Shown here one piece after another: positions 1 to 9,494 of a DNA stretch of 64,000 bases. The DNA is from Deltaproteobacteria bacterium (lineage in GTDB: Bacteria > Myxococcota_A > Polyangia > GCA-2747355 > JADLHG01), in contig JADLHG010000018.1 in NCBI GenBank assembly GCA_020848905.1, positions 124,001-188,000 of the forward strand, written 5' to 3'. The notes under the pieces are model-generated. The model saw only the letters and a list, made by a program, of their open reading frames with translations, did no database searches and was not told the origin of the DNA. Position 1 is the stretch's first letter. Each line of letters opens with the position of its first letter. Both the position numbers and the translations under genes were made by a program.

Positions 1-1
1 G

Positions 2-3000
2 GCGGTGCACCACGTCCCCGGGTTCCTGCCGGCGCTCCAGGCGCTGGCGCGCATTCACCGGCGGCAGGGGCAGTGGCCGCGGCTGGTCGAAGTCATGCAG
101 CGCAAGGCGGCGGCCCTCTCCGAGCCCCGGCACAAGGCCACCGCCCTCTACACGATCGGAGAGGTGTGGGAGGCCCGCCTCGGAGAGAAGGGACAGGCCG
201 CCTACTGCTACCGCCAGGCGCTCGAGCTCAGCCCGGACCACGAGGCGTCGCGCGAGGCGTTGCTGAGGCTGCTCGTCGCCGATGGGCGCTACGGCGAGGT
301 GGCCGAGCTCTACGAGCAGGCGCTGCGCGCGTGCGGCGAGGAGCGAGGTCGCGTCTCGTTGCTCAAGCAGCTCGGCGAGGTATGGGACCATCGCTTGCTC
401 GATCCGGAGCGGGCGGCCGGCTACTACGAGCAGGCGCTGGCCGCCGAGCCCGACAACCTCGAGACGCTCGAGGCCCTCGCGCGGCTCTATCGGCGCCTCG
501 GTCACTTCGAGCGTCTAGCCGAGACCTACGAGCGGCTCGCGGCGGCGTCGCGCAACGTCCAGGACGCCGTCAACTACCTCTACGAGGCGGCGAGCGTGGT
601 GGAGGTGCGGCTGCAGCCGGAGCGCGACCCGACGGCCCTCTACGAGCGCATCGTAGAGCTCGGGCCGGACGAGGGGGCCGCCCTCGACGTGCTGGCCATG
701 CGGCACCAGGAGGCCGGCGACTCGGCGGCGCTGCGGCGCGTTCTCGAGGCGCAGCTCGCGCGCGAGAAGGAACCCGACCTGCGGCGCAGCATTCTTCTCC
801 GGCTCGCCGTGGTTCGAGAGGAGGCCTCCGATCTGGCGGGCGCCGCGGAGGCGCTCTCCGAGGCGGCGACGCTCGGGGAGGATTGGCTCGTCGTTCGTGA
901 GCTGCGACGGCTCCGCGAACGTCTGGAGCAGTGGCGGGAGGCGACGCAGAGCCTGGAACGTGAGGCGGCGCTTTCGCGGGACCGCACGCTGGCGCTCGAG
1001 AGCCTGCTGCGGGCCGCGAGCTCGTACCAGGAGCGCTTCGGCGAGCTGGATCGTGCCGTCGCTGCGCTGCAGCAGGTGCTGACGATCGACCCCTTCCACG
1101 AGGAGGCCGCGGGGCGGCTGGAGCAGCTCCTCGTGCAGCGGGGAGCGTGGGAGCAGCTCGTCGAGGTCAGCCGGCGACGCGTGGAGGCCGTCGGCTCGGG
1201 TGCGCGACCGACCACCGGCAACGCGACGATGCTCCAGATCGAGCTCATCGCGCGCATGGCGTGGATTCAGCGCGAGCACCTCCACGCGCCGACGGAGGCG
1301 GTGGCGACGCTCGGTCGGGCCGTGCGCCTGGATCCGAACCACCTGCCGACGCTGCTCACGCTGGGGGAGCTCCACGTGGGTCTCGATCAGTGGCACGAGG
1401 CGGTGGCCGTGCTCTCGCGCATCGTGACGCTCAGCGACGATCCGGAGCTGCTGCGGCGGGCTCATTATCAGCTGGGCGATATCTGGAGCGAGAAGCTCGC
1501 CGACCACCGGCAGGCGATCTCCTGCTACCAGAACGTCCTCGCCATCGCACCGCGAGACCGCCGCGCGCTCGGACGGCTCTACGAGCTGTTCGTCTGGAGC
1601 CGGGACTGGGAGAACGCGGCCGAGACGCTGGGTCGTGTGATCGAGATCGAGCCCGACGCGGACCGGCAGGTCGAGCACTACCTGGCGCTCGCCGAGATCC
1701 ACGAGAAGGGCTTCGGCGACCCGCAGATGGCCGCCGAGCAGCTGCGCAACGCCCTGGCCGTGGCCCCGACGAGCGAGCGGCTGATCTCTCGGCTCGTGGA
1801 CCTCCACGCGCGGCTCGCGCAGTGGGAGACGCTCTCGGAGACGCTGCGGGCCTATCTGGTCGCGCTTCCCGAGGAGCAGCAGCAGCGCAACATCGGTCGC
1901 CGGATCCAGCTCGCGGAGATCTTGCACCAGCGCTTCGGGCGGAACGCCGAGGCGCTCGAGCAGTACCGGGCCGTGATCGCGGCGGACGGGCGAAACATCG
2001 AGGCGCGGCTCGCCAGCGCGCGGATTCTGGCGCACGAGGGGCGGCTCCCCGAGGCCATCGCGGCGCATCGCGAGGTGCTCGCGCTGGACCCGCTCAACGC
2101 CGAGAGCCTGCGGCAGCTGCGCACGATCTGGACCCGGCTCGGCGCGCACGAACAGGCCCACGCTGCGGTGACGGTGCTGGTCTGCGTCGGGGCGGCGACG
2201 GAGCCCGAGGAGCGGGCCTACCGCGAGCACCGCGCTCGCGGCGTGCGCGAGCCGAGCGGGCCGGTGGACGACACGCTGTCGGAGGCCAAGCTCGTCCATC
2301 CGGCGGAGTCGTCGGCCGGGAGGGCCCTCCTGGCGGTGCTCGGCGAGGTGGCGCACCGGCTGCGGCCGCCGCCGCTCGAGGAGTGGCACATCGGTCGGGC
2401 CGACCGGCTTCCGGCTCGCTCGGAGGATCCGCTCAAGGCGCTGCTGCGCGAGGTGGGCGATCGTCTGGGGCTGGCTCGCGAGGTGGAGGTCTACGTCTCC
2501 CCCACGCGGTCGCGGGACATGGACCTGCTCCTGACGGACCCCCCTGCCCTCGTCGTGGGCGGTGGCCTGATGGCCGCTCTGCCCTCGCGCGAGGTGCGCT
2601 TCTGGATGGGAGTCCTGCTCAGCTACCTGCGGAACCGGACCTGGGTCGCGTACGGTCTCGACGGCGGAGCGCTCGACGTGCTGGTGAAGGCCGCGTGCCG
2701 ATCGATCGATCCGACCTATCCGGTGGACGGCGCCGAGGAGGCGGACGTGGCGGAGTGGGCCCGCGTCATTCAGCGCAGCCTCAGTCGGAGGGGACGGCGG
2801 GCGCTCGAGGAGGCCTGTCAGGATCTGCTCGTCGGTCGTCGCCCGAACATGGCCGAATGGGCGCGCGCGATGCAGTACACGGCGGTGCGCACGGGGCTCC
2901 GGATGGTCAACGACCTGGAGGCCGCGCTCTCTCACCTGCGCCGAAACGACCCGCGGCTCCCGCAGGGGGCCGACGCGGAGCGGCAGGTGTGGGCGCTGCA

Positions 3001-3082
3001 GAGAAACCCGCTGGCGCTCGAGCTCGTCCGGTACTGGATGAGCGACGAGTACCGGGCGCTTCGGCGAGCTGCAGAGGTGTGA
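2..3082 (+). CDS. TPR-repeat protein, N-terminus cut by the window edge
   Basis: The frame is open to the left edge, so the gene starts upstream; the GTG at 5 is probably internal. At least 1026 residues are visible. About the first 700 are tetratricopeptide-type helix-turn-helix units of roughly 34-38 residues, with recurrent A..YY.QAL...P.N.E.L..L signatures (for example near residues 35-75, 110-150 and 480-520). The last 300 residues lack TPR signatures and form a mixed region containing RDMDLLLTDPPALVVGGGLM. No signal peptide or membrane segment is visible in the part present. TPR arrays are protein-interaction scaffolds; very long ones are common in Myxococcota, but the partner cannot be inferred. 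Nothing nearby suggests an operon downstream, since the next gene begins 152 bases later with its own ribosome site. Confidence 0.85.
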   Translation, partial: AVHHVPGFLPALQALARIHRRQGQWPRLVEVMQRKAAALSEPRHKATALYTIGEVWEARLGEKGQAAYCYRQALELSPDHEASREALLRLLVADGRYGEVAELYEQALRACGEERGRVSLLKQLGEVWDHRLLDPERAAGYYEQALAAEPDNLETLEALARLYRRLGHFERLAETYERLAAASRNVQDAVNYLYEAASVVEVRLQPERDPTALYERIVELGPDEGAALDVLAMRHQEAGDSAALRRVLEAQLAREKEPDLRRSILLRLAVVREEASDLAGAAEALSEAATLGEDWLVVRELRRLRERLEQWREATQSLEREAALSRDRTLALESLLRAASSYQERFGELDRAVAALQQVLTIDPFHEEAAGRLEQLLVQRGAWEQLVEVSRRRVEAVGSGARPTTGNATMLQIELIARMAWIQREHLHAPTEAVATLGRAVRLDPNHLPTLLTLGELHVGLDQWHEAVAVLSRIVTLSDDPELLRRAHYQLGDIWSEKLADHRQAISCYQNVLAIAPRDRRALGRLYELFVWSRDWENAAETLGRVIEIEPDADRQVEHYLALAEIHEKGFGDPQMAAEQLRNALAVAPTSERLISRLVDLHARLAQWETLSETLRAYLVALPEEQQQRNIGRRIQLAEILHQRFGRNAEALEQYRAVIAADGRNIEARLASARILAHEGRLPEAIAAHREVLALDPLNAESLRQLRTIWTRLGAHEQAHAAVTVLVCVGAATEPEERAYREHRARGVREPSGPVDDTLSEAKLVHPAESSAGRALLAVLGEVAHRLRPPPLEEWHIGRADRLPARSEDPLKALLREVGDRLGLAREVEVYVSPTRSRDMDLLLTDPPALVVGGGLMAALPSREVRFWMGVLLSYLRNRTWVAYGLDGGALDVLVKAACRSIDPTYPVDGAEEADVAEWARVIQRSLSRRGRRALEEACQDLLVGRRPNMAEWARAMQYTAVRTGLRMVNDLEAALSHLRRNDPRLPQGADAERQVWALQRNPLALELVRYWMSDEYRALRRAAEV

Positions 3083-3234
3083 AGGGGCGGGGCCCCCGGG
3101 AAGGGTGTCCGGCGAGGGGCGTACATCACGCCGTGGCGCGGGAAGCGCGACGCGTCCCACAGCGACCGAGGCTGCGCCGGTCGACCGTGCGGTGGACCTC
3201 GAGGCGCATGCGATGAGAACGAAAGGAGCGGGCG

Positions 3235-3813
3235 ATGCGTTGCCTAGGAATGGGAGTCGTGGTGCTGGGTGTCCTTGCGGCCGTCGGGGGAGCGAACCGC
3301 GCGGAGGCGAAGATCTCGAAGGAGCTCATCGCGTACAGCCTCGGGAGGAATCTCGGTCTCGCGGCGGTGGGCCACGCGCAAGGGGCACCGGAGGGGGCCG
3401 TGACCAACATCTTCAAGAAGGCGGAGATCCTGGCCAAGGCGCTCGGCACCAGCGTTCCGCCGCTGCCCCCGAAGACGGGCGTGCGGGCCAAGGACAGCGC
3501 GGCGGTGCTACGGTACCTCCTGAAGCAGGCCGGCGCGCCGATTCACGGGCACCTGAAGGCCGCGCACGGCGCCAAGGCTGCCGCGCTCTTCGAGCTGGCG
3601 AACAAGGCCAACCTGCTCGCCATGATCTACGTGCCGGGCGATTCACTCGGCGTGAGCGCCTCCAAGGGGATCGCCAACGCGGCCACCAAGGCGGGCGTTC
3701 CGGCCGCGCTCTGGACGTCGCTCGTCGTCAAGGTGCAGACCAAGGCGCCCTATCCGCAGGTCAAGGATGCGGTGTTCGCGCTGCACAAGGCGGTGGAGGC
3801 CCACCTGCGGTAG
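3235..3813 (+). CDS. small secreted protein of unknown function
   Basis: This 192-residue protein starts with MRCLGMGVVVLGVLAAVGG and a likely signal-peptidase site after NRAEA (about residue 23), so the mature form should be periplasmic or released. The rest is helical, Ala/Lys/Gly-rich and without cysteines. A good ribosome site (AAAGGAG) lies 7 bases before the ATG. I recognise no family. It is convergent with the receiver-like gene, with only 3 bases between their ends and no terminator visible between them. Confidence 0.8.
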   Translation: MRCLGMGVVVLGVLAAVGGANRAEAKISKELIAYSLGRNLGLAAVGHAQGAPEGAVTNIFKKAEILAKALGTSVPPLPPKTGVRAKDSAAVLRYLLKQAGAPIHGHLKAAHGAKAAALFELANKANLLAMIYVPGDSLGVSASKGIANAATKAGVPAALWTSLVVKVQTKAPYPQVKDAVFALHKAVEAHLR

Positions 3814-3816
3814 GAG

Positions 3817-5244
3817 CTACTTCCGCCGCGGCGAAGGGGGGGGCGGTGGCGAGTCCGTCTTCGGCGCGGCGGGAACCCGCGGCTGCGAGACCATGGCCTT
3901 CCCCGGTCCGAGCGGGTCGAGCGGCGTCACTTCCGCCTGGACGCTGCGCGCACCACGATAGTTCTCCGGACCGAGGCGCGCGGTGTGGGCTCCGACCACG
4001 AGCTTTCCATCCACGAGCCAGCGGATGGCGAAGGTCACGCGGTCGCCTTCGGGGTCCTCGGCCTTCGGCTGAACCACGAAACCCGTCGGACCTTCGGTCA
4101 CCGTGACCCACCGCATGAGCGGGGCGGCGTTGCTGCCGCGCGTGGCCGGGCTGCTGCCCGGCGCCTGCGATCTCTGCCAGAGCCAGTAGCCGCCTCCACC
4201 GAGGAGCGCCAGGCCTCCGAGCGCGCCGACGACGAGCCACCCGGAGACGGAGCGCGTGGCCTGGCCCGCGCGCTGCCGGGCGGCAGACCCAGCGGACCCG
4301 GCGGTCGAGGTCGGGCGACGAGGGCGGGGCGCAGCCTTGGGTCCCTGCGCCTGCTTGGCCTCGTACGCGCGGGTGAGGGCGCTCTTCTGCAGGCTGGGCA
4401 ACGTCACGGCCCCGGCTTCCAGGGCCTCGACCGGCTGGGAGACCTGCTGCTGCGCCGATCGGAGCGCCTGAAACCGCTCGACGAGGCCGTTTCGCTCCGT
4501 GGTGAGGAGCCGCATCTGCTGCAGGTCGCCCGCGGAGAGCGCCTCGTTGATCGCGCGCTGACCGGCCTGGAGCAGCGCGTCGGTGGTGGTGAGGAAGTCG
4601 CCCACGACCGAGAGGAAGCCCTGCCGGTCCGCCTCAGAGAGCGGATCAGGCGACCGCAGGCGATCCATCACGGACTGCAGGTACTCGGCCAGCCGCACGC
4701 TGAAGGCGAGGAAGGGCTCGCCGGAGGCCTGCGTGGGCGGTGTGGGGGGCCAGCCGCTCGCGCTGGCCGCAGACGGCCCGCGGGGGGAACCGACCGCTGC
4801 CGCGCCGCCGCGCGTGGCTGTCGCAGGTGCGGGTGACGCGGCCGCCGGCTTCGCGAGCTCGGCGACGGCGGCCGGGGAGCTCGCGCGGGCGCCCGTCGCC
4901 CCGAGCCCGGGACAGAGGCGCTCGATGGCGCTCATCAGCTCGGTCAGCCCCTCCGCGGGGACGACGGCGTCGACGAGACCCTGCGGCGTGGGGCGCTTGC
5001 CGCCTCGCAACACCAGAGGCAGGGCCTGCGTTTGAGCCTGCGCGCGCAATCGCCGACAGAGCTCCTCTCCTCCGCCCGGCAGATCCGCGTCCACGACGAC
5101 GAGCTGGGCGCTCGAGGCGCGATCGAGTACCTGACCGACGGTCTCGCAGAAGAGGAGCCGGCAGCGCGAGGTCGGCAGCTGGTCGAGCAGGTCGAGAAAG
5201 ACGGCTTCTCCACCTGCAACCAAGATTGTGGGAGAATGGAGCAC
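3817..5244 (-). CDS. receiver-like domain protein with one membrane helix and Pro-rich tail
   Basis: 475 residues. The N-terminal ~115 residues fold like a response-regulator receiver: ILVAG at the start, VVVDADLPGG at about 49-58 with an Asp at the phosphoacceptor strand, and LPLVLRGGKRP where the switch Thr and Lys strands lie. The acidic pair after the first strand is missing (AGGEAV), so phosphorylation is doubtful. A low-complexity Ala/Pro linker, a helical domain with LRSPDPLSEADRQGFLSVVG and one membrane helix (about 338-357, SGWLVVGALGGLALLGGGGY) follow, then a small C-terminal domain ending in a Pro run. The start is GTG at 5244; a TTGACT/TACCAT promoter sits so close that the message would be leaderless or nearly so. 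The gene is divergent from the membrane protein at 5345. The function is unknown; a non-phosphorylated receiver tethered to the membrane is the best reading. Confidence 0.75.
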   Translation of the reverse strand: MLHSPTILVAGGEAVFLDLLDQLPTSRCRLLFCETVGQVLDRASSAQLVVVDADLPGGGEELCRRLRAQAQTQALPLVLRGGKRPTPQGLVDAVVPAEGLTELMSAIERLCPGLGATGARASSPAAVAELAKPAAASPAPATATRGGAAAVGSPRGPSAASASGWPPTPPTQASGEPFLAFSVRLAEYLQSVMDRLRSPDPLSEADRQGFLSVVGDFLTTTDALLQAGQRAINEALSAGDLQQMRLLTTERNGLVERFQALRSAQQQVSQPVEALEAGAVTLPSLQKSALTRAYEAKQAQGPKAAPRPRRPTSTAGSAGSAARQRAGQATRSVSGWLVVGALGGLALLGGGGYWLWQRSQAPGSSPATRGSNAAPLMRWVTVTEGPTGFVVQPKAEDPEGDRVTFAIRWLVDGKLVVGAHTARLGPENYRGARSVQAEVTPLDPLGPGKAMVSQPRVPAAPKTDSPPPPPSPRRK

Positions 5245-5250
5245 CGTCTG

Positions 5251-5278
5251 ATGGTAACCGCGTCGCTTTTCAAGTCAA
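5251..5278 (-). promoter_or_regulatory. sigma-70-type promoter giving a leaderless transcript
   Basis: On the minus strand, TTGACT (5278-5273) and TACCAT (5256-5251) are separated by 16 bases. The expected start of transcription, 6-7 bases further on, coincides with the GTG start codon at 5244. No ribosome site precedes that GTG. Confidence 0.5.
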
Positions 5279-5344
5279 CCGCGCAAGCGAGGCTCCCTCC
5301 GACGGTGGCTGCGCCGTGGGCTGGTCGCTAGGAGGCTGTCGTCG

Positions 5345-5752
5345 ATGTCGGACTACAAGAAACCCCGAGGTCTGAACGCTGTCTCGATCCTGCTCTATCT
5401 GGGCGCTGCTGCGGCCATCTACTGGGGCGTGCAGTACGGACCGCCGCACTACCGCAAGTGGAAGGCGAAGGGGATCTTGGGCGATAGCACCGCCGCGTAT
5501 TACGCCCAGCGCCGGATGGAGGGCGCCGCGGAGGGAGAGTTCTTGGCCAATCTGCGGCGCCGCACCGAGAGCAAGTTCCGGGAGCTCGGGGTCACGGATC
5601 CGAACCTGCGCATCCAATTCACGAAGAGCGCGACGCACGTCGGTGCCTCTGCGGAATACCAGGAGCTCGTCAAGCACCCGCTGGTGAACAAGACGTCGGT
5701 CCTGGTCTTCAACCCCACCGTTTCGATGGAAATCACGCAGTCGCCCTGGTAG
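5345..5752 (+). CDS. small single-pass membrane protein, unknown
   Basis: 135 residues with one N-terminal membrane helix (about 13-30, AVSILLYLGAAAAIYWGVQY) and a basic start, so probably N-in with the C-terminal ~100 residues outside the cytoplasm. The soluble part (ESKFRELGVTDPNLRIQFTK and onward) is hydrophilic, without cysteines or recognisable motifs. A strong ribosome site (TAGGAGG) precedes the ATG. The coiled-coil gene follows 29 bases later on the same strand and may be cotranscribed. Family not recognised. Confidence 0.8.
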   Translation: MSDYKKPRGLNAVSILLYLGAAAAIYWGVQYGPPHYRKWKAKGILGDSTAAYYAQRRMEGAAEGEFLANLRRRTESKFRELGVTDPNLRIQFTKSATHVGASAEYQELVKHPLVNKTSVLVFNPTVSMEITQSPW

Positions 5753-5781
5753 GCCGCGCCGAGACGGGTTCGCCCACGCCG

Positions 5782-8700
5782 ATGACGAATGCGAGTCACC
5801 TGCCCATTTACCTGCTGGCCGAGCCGCTCGTCCACGACCGGCGCGTCCTCGAGGTGGGGGCGCGCGATGAGCGGGGGACGGTACTGCTGGCGCGAGGGCG
5901 TCCGCGGAGCCTGACGACCTGGGAACCCGGCGGAGGAGAGGCCCTTCGCGGCGCGGAACGCCTCCGGGCCGACGGTCCGCCGCTTCCACTTCCCGCGGGC
6001 TCCGTGGACGTGGTGATCGCTCCGGACCTCTTCGAGCGCTGGCCCGCGCTGCGCGAGCGCTGGATGGACGAGCTCGAGCGGCTGCTCGCCCCGGCGGGGA
6101 TCCTGCTCGTGGTCGCCCCGAACCCGGAGCGCCGGGGCTCGGAGCCGGTGGGTCCCGACGCGCTCTCGTACTGGGAGCTCGTGGAGCTCGTGCGCGGTCG
6201 CTTCCCCGAGGTGGCTACGCTGGGGCAGGCCGCGTTCGTCGGCGTGACCGTGAGCTACCTGGACCCGCCGCTCGCAGCGCAGCGTCTGAGCGTGCGCGAC
6301 GAGCTGAGCGGGGAACCCGAGGAGGCGGGGCACTTCGCCGTCCTGGCGTCGCGGCTGCCGCTGCCCGAGCTCACGCGCTACGCCCTGGTCGCGCTGCCGG
6401 CCGAGAGCGTGGTCGCGCCGGACCCGCCCGACGGCTCCTCGGTCTCCGACGAGGACGAGCGGGCGCGCGAACGAGAGCAGGTGACGCGGCTCCGCGCGGA
6501 GCTCAAGCAGCACGAGGCCGAGCTGGCGGGGCTGGCGGGACGGGCAGCGCGGCTGCATCGCCTCGAGGAGGAGCTGACCGAGGCGCGCGGCGTGGCCCGC
6601 GCTGCGCAGGTGCACGAATCGCAGGTGGCGCGCGAGCAGGGGCGGCTCAAGGGACAGGTGGAGCTGGCGCTGGCGCAGCACGCGGCGCTCGAGCAGGCGC
6701 TGGCCGAGGCGCGGCGCGTGGGGATGGACGCGGGGCGCAGGGCGCAGGAGGCCGAATCGGCGGCGACCGAGCTGGCCCTCGAGAGGGATCGGACGCGCCG
6801 TCAGCTCGACGAGCTGCTTCGCTCCCAGCTCGAGCTCGGAGAGGAGCTCGAGCACCTCCGGCGAGAGAGACGCGAGGTGGGCGATTCGGCGGACGAGGCG
6901 CGCCGCACCGCCGACGAGGCAGGGCGCCAGGCGGAGCGGCTGAGTCAGGAGCTGCGACGCGTGGTCGAAGAGGCGGGAGCGCTTCGCGATCGCTTCTCGG
7001 CGCTACTCGTCGAGCGCGACCGCCTTCGCGAGACGGCCATGGCCGAGGAGGAACGGTGCGAGCGCGCGGAGGCGGCGCGGCTCGCGATGCAGGAGGAGCG
7101 CGGGGCCCTCGTCGAGCGGGTGGCGCACCTGTCGGCGGAGCTGGCGGAGGTTCGCGACCGTCGCGAGAGGCTGCAGGCGGAGTTCACGTCGCGCGTCGAG
7201 ATCGCTTCGCAGCGCGAGGAGGAGCTCCGCCACCTGAGGGCGCGGATCGAGGAGCTGGGACGCGAGCTGGACGCGGCGCGGGGCCAGTCGGCGGACCTTC
7301 ACGCGCGCGTGGGGCAGTGGACCGAGCGGGGCAAGCTGCTCAGCGAGGTGGCACAGGAGCGCGACCGCCTGCGGGGCGAGCTGACCAAGCGGTTGACCGA
7401 GCTGCGCGAGGCCGAGGCGCGGGCCATCGAGGCGGTGGCGGACCAGCGCACGCTCGGGTTGCGCGCGGAGGTGGCCGAGCAACAGCTCCAGAGCGCTCGG
7501 GGCGAGCTCGGCGCGCGGGTGGAGCGAGAGACGCAGGTGGCGGGTCGGGCGATGGAGCTCGAGGCCGCGGTGGGGCAGCTCCGCGGCCAGCTCAGGGCGC
7601 GCGAGGAGGAGCTCGGCCGGCTGAAGCAGCAGACCGACGAGCTGTTCGCGCGAGGGGCCGTCGCGGCGGACCTGCAGGGGGAGCTTCGGGCGCGGGGGGA
7701 GCAGATCGACGCGCTCGACCGGGAGCTGTCGGGCGCCCGGCAGCGGTGCGAGGAGCTCACGGCGCAGCTGCGGGCCCAGGCCGAGGAGGCGGAGCGTTTC
7801 CGGCGCGCGGAGGCGACGGCGCGCGACGAACTCGCGGTGGAGCGGGAGGCGCGCGCGGCGGTCGAGGGCAGCGCGCAGGGGGCGGCGGCGGAGAACGCGC
7901 GCTCTCGCGAGGAGCTGAACGCGGCGCGGGCGGCCAGTGCGGAGCGGGAGGCGCAGCTCGGCGCGCTCGAGGTGCGTCTGCTCGAGGCGGACGCGGAGCT
8001 GAAGCAGGTCAGAGGGAGGCACGCGGAGCTCGAGCGCGAGCTCGAGCGGCGACAACGGACGGAAGAGCATCTGCGGGCGCAGCTCGACGTGGGGCGCACG
8101 CAGCTCGAGGCGCTGGCGGGAGAGGTGGCCGCGGCGCGGGCCGCGCTCGTGCAGCGGGACGAGCTGGTGAGCGAGCTGCAGGGAGACGGGCAGCAGAGGA
8201 GCAGCGCGCTGGTGGAGCTGCAGGCCTCGCTTGGCGAGGCGCGGCAGGAGATCGTGGACCTCCAGCGCGGCCACGAGCAGCAGATCGCCTCGCTGCGACG
8301 GGATCTCGAGGGGCTCGAGACGAGGTCGGCCGAAGCCGCGCGACGGCGCGAGCTGGAGATCGAGGTGCGGTCGGCCGAGCTCGAGGTGGCGCTGCGGCAG
8401 CTCGAGGCCCTGGAGGGGCAGATCTGGCTCACGAGCGACGAGGCCTCGCGGAACGCGGCGCAGGTGGCCGCCGTCGTGGCGGAGATGCAGAACGAGCGCG
8501 TGCTGCACGCCACCGTGCGGGCGGAGCTCGAGGCGCTCGGGCAGGAGCAGGCGCGTGGGCAGGAGCTCGCGGCGGCGGCGCTGCGGGAATCCGAGCTGCG
8601 ACGCCACGAGGCCGAGCTCGCGCGAGACCGGGCACTCGAGCGGGCCCACCGCGCGGAGGCGCGCGCGCAGGACGCGGAGCGGGAGGCGCGTCAGCTCAGG

Positions 8701-9375
8701 GAGAGCCTGGAGGTCGTCGCCGTGGAGGTGCCCGACGAGGAGGAGACCGAGCGCACCGACGTGGATGGGTTGCCGAGAGGACTGGCCGGCGCGCCCGAGA
8801 CGGCAGAAGAGCCGCCGCTGGACGGCCTGACGCCCTGGGAAGAGGTGTTGCGTGCCGTCGAGCCGCGTAGTCGTCCCGCCCCGAGCCGCGAGCTGGCGCG
8901 GCTGAGCGCGCCCGTCACGACGCCGTCACCTCTCCCCGCGGTGCTGGGGGGGCACGTCACAGCCACCGGCCTGCGCGTCGTCGCCGCCCCGCATCCGGCG
9001 GCGGAAGGGGCGGCGAGTCCCGCGGCCTCCGAGGCTCCGCGGACGACCGAGGTCGACGCCGACGACCACGTCGGGCTCGACGACCCCACGGTGGAGCGCC
9101 CCGCGCCGGGGGATCGGAACCCGTCTTCGGAGCTCGTGCTGCGGCCGGTGATCGGCGAATCGCCGACGGACGCCGAACCCGACCCCGGCGAGTTCGGCGA
9201 GCCGCTCGTCGCCGAGGAGCACCGGGAGGTGACGCGACGCATGAGCGAGGAGACCGCGCGCGTCGTGGCCGAAGCGGTGCGGCCTGCCGCGGAGGGCGAG
9301 GAAGGCGAAGACCTGGACCTCGACCGCGTCGCGCGGCTCGTGCGCGCTCTGGTAGACGACGAGAGCCAGGGGTGA
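5782..9375 (+). CDS. methyltransferase-like domain fused to a very long coiled coil
   Basis: 1197 residues. The first ~150 resemble a class I SAM-dependent methyltransferase: VLEVGARDERG at about 20-30 stands where the SAM-binding E/DxGxGxG loop would be, but lacks its glycines, and DVVIAPDLFERW plus ILLVVAPNP match later strands. It is therefore probably degenerate. Residues ~215-980 are continuous coiled coil, rich in Glu, Arg, Ala and Leu with heptad spacing and almost no Pro or Gly. The last ~200 residues are Pro/Asp/Glu-rich and disordered, with a final helix (ARLVRALVDD). No signal peptide or membrane helix is present. The layout suggests a cytoplasmic structural or scaffold protein; the exact role is unknown. 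A strong hairpin follows the stop codon. Confidence 0.8.
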   Translation: MTNASHLPIYLLAEPLVHDRRVLEVGARDERGTVLLARGRPRSLTTWEPGGGEALRGAERLRADGPPLPLPAGSVDVVIAPDLFERWPALRERWMDELERLLAPAGILLVVAPNPERRGSEPVGPDALSYWELVELVRGRFPEVATLGQAAFVGVTVSYLDPPLAAQRLSVRDELSGEPEEAGHFAVLASRLPLPELTRYALVALPAESVVAPDPPDGSSVSDEDERAREREQVTRLRAELKQHEAELAGLAGRAARLHRLEEELTEARGVARAAQVHESQVAREQGRLKGQVELALAQHAALEQALAEARRVGMDAGRRAQEAESAATELALERDRTRRQLDELLRSQLELGEELEHLRRERREVGDSADEARRTADEAGRQAERLSQELRRVVEEAGALRDRFSALLVERDRLRETAMAEEERCERAEAARLAMQEERGALVERVAHLSAELAEVRDRRERLQAEFTSRVEIASQREEELRHLRARIEELGRELDAARGQSADLHARVGQWTERGKLLSEVAQERDRLRGELTKRLTELREAEARAIEAVADQRTLGLRAEVAEQQLQSARGELGARVERETQVAGRAMELEAAVGQLRGQLRAREEELGRLKQQTDELFARGAVAADLQGELRARGEQIDALDRELSGARQRCEELTAQLRAQAEEAERFRRAEATARDELAVEREARAAVEGSAQGAAAENARSREELNAARAASAEREAQLGALEVRLLEADAELKQVRGRHAELERELERRQRTEEHLRAQLDVGRTQLEALAGEVAAARAALVQRDELVSELQGDGQQRSSALVELQASLGEARQEIVDLQRGHEQQIASLRRDLEGLETRSAEAARRRELEIEVRSAELEVALRQLEALEGQIWLTSDEASRNAAQVAAVVAEMQNERVLHATVRAELEALGQEQARGQELAAAALRESELRRHEAELARDRALERAHRAEARAQDAEREARQLRESLEVVAVEVPDEEETERTDVDGLPRGLAGAPETAEEPPLDGLTPWEEVLRAVEPRSRPAPSRELARLSAPVTTPSPLPAVLGGHVTATGLRVVAAPHPAAEGAASPAASEAPRTTEVDADDHVGLDDPTVERPAPGDRNPSSELVLRPVIGESPTDAEPDPGEFGEPLVAEEHREVTRRMSEETARVVAEAVRPAAEGEEGEDLDLDRVARLVRALVDDESQG

Positions 9376-9377
9376 CC

Positions 9378-9406
9378 CCCCTTCGGCGAGCCTGGCGCCG
9401 AGGGGG
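9378..9406 (+). terminator. strong hairpin after the coiled-coil gene
   Basis: An 11-bp stem (CCCCTTCGGCG pairing with CGCCGAGGGGG, one G-U) closes a 7-base loop 3 bases after the TGA. There is no U-tract, so this may be a U-less terminator or an mRNA-stabilising hairpin. Confidence 0.5.
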
Positions 9407-9451
9407 CACCCCCGCCGGTGACCTCCTCGCGCCTCGTGCGAGCCGTATGCC

Positions 9452-9481
9452 TTGACAGGCACCACGGGCCGGAGCTATGAC
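9452..9481 (+). promoter_or_regulatory. sigma-70 promoter of tRNA-Leu
   Basis: TTGACA at 9452-9457 and TATGAC at 9476-9481 with an 18-base spacer. The -35 is perfect. Transcription would begin near 9488, a few bases before the mature tRNA 5' end, as usual for tRNA genes. Confidence 0.8.
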
Positions 9482-9494
9482 ACGGACGGTTTTT

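Noticed and set aside
2351-2365. GG-N10-GC sigma-54-like element within the TPR gene
   Set aside because: It is inside coding sequence with no gene start downstream; such matches are expected by chance in GC-rich DNA.
515-3160. 881-residue open frame on the minus strand
   Set aside because: It is antisense to the TPR gene. Its Arg/Pro/His-rich composition is the usual shadow of a high-GC gene in another frame; no domain or ribosome site.
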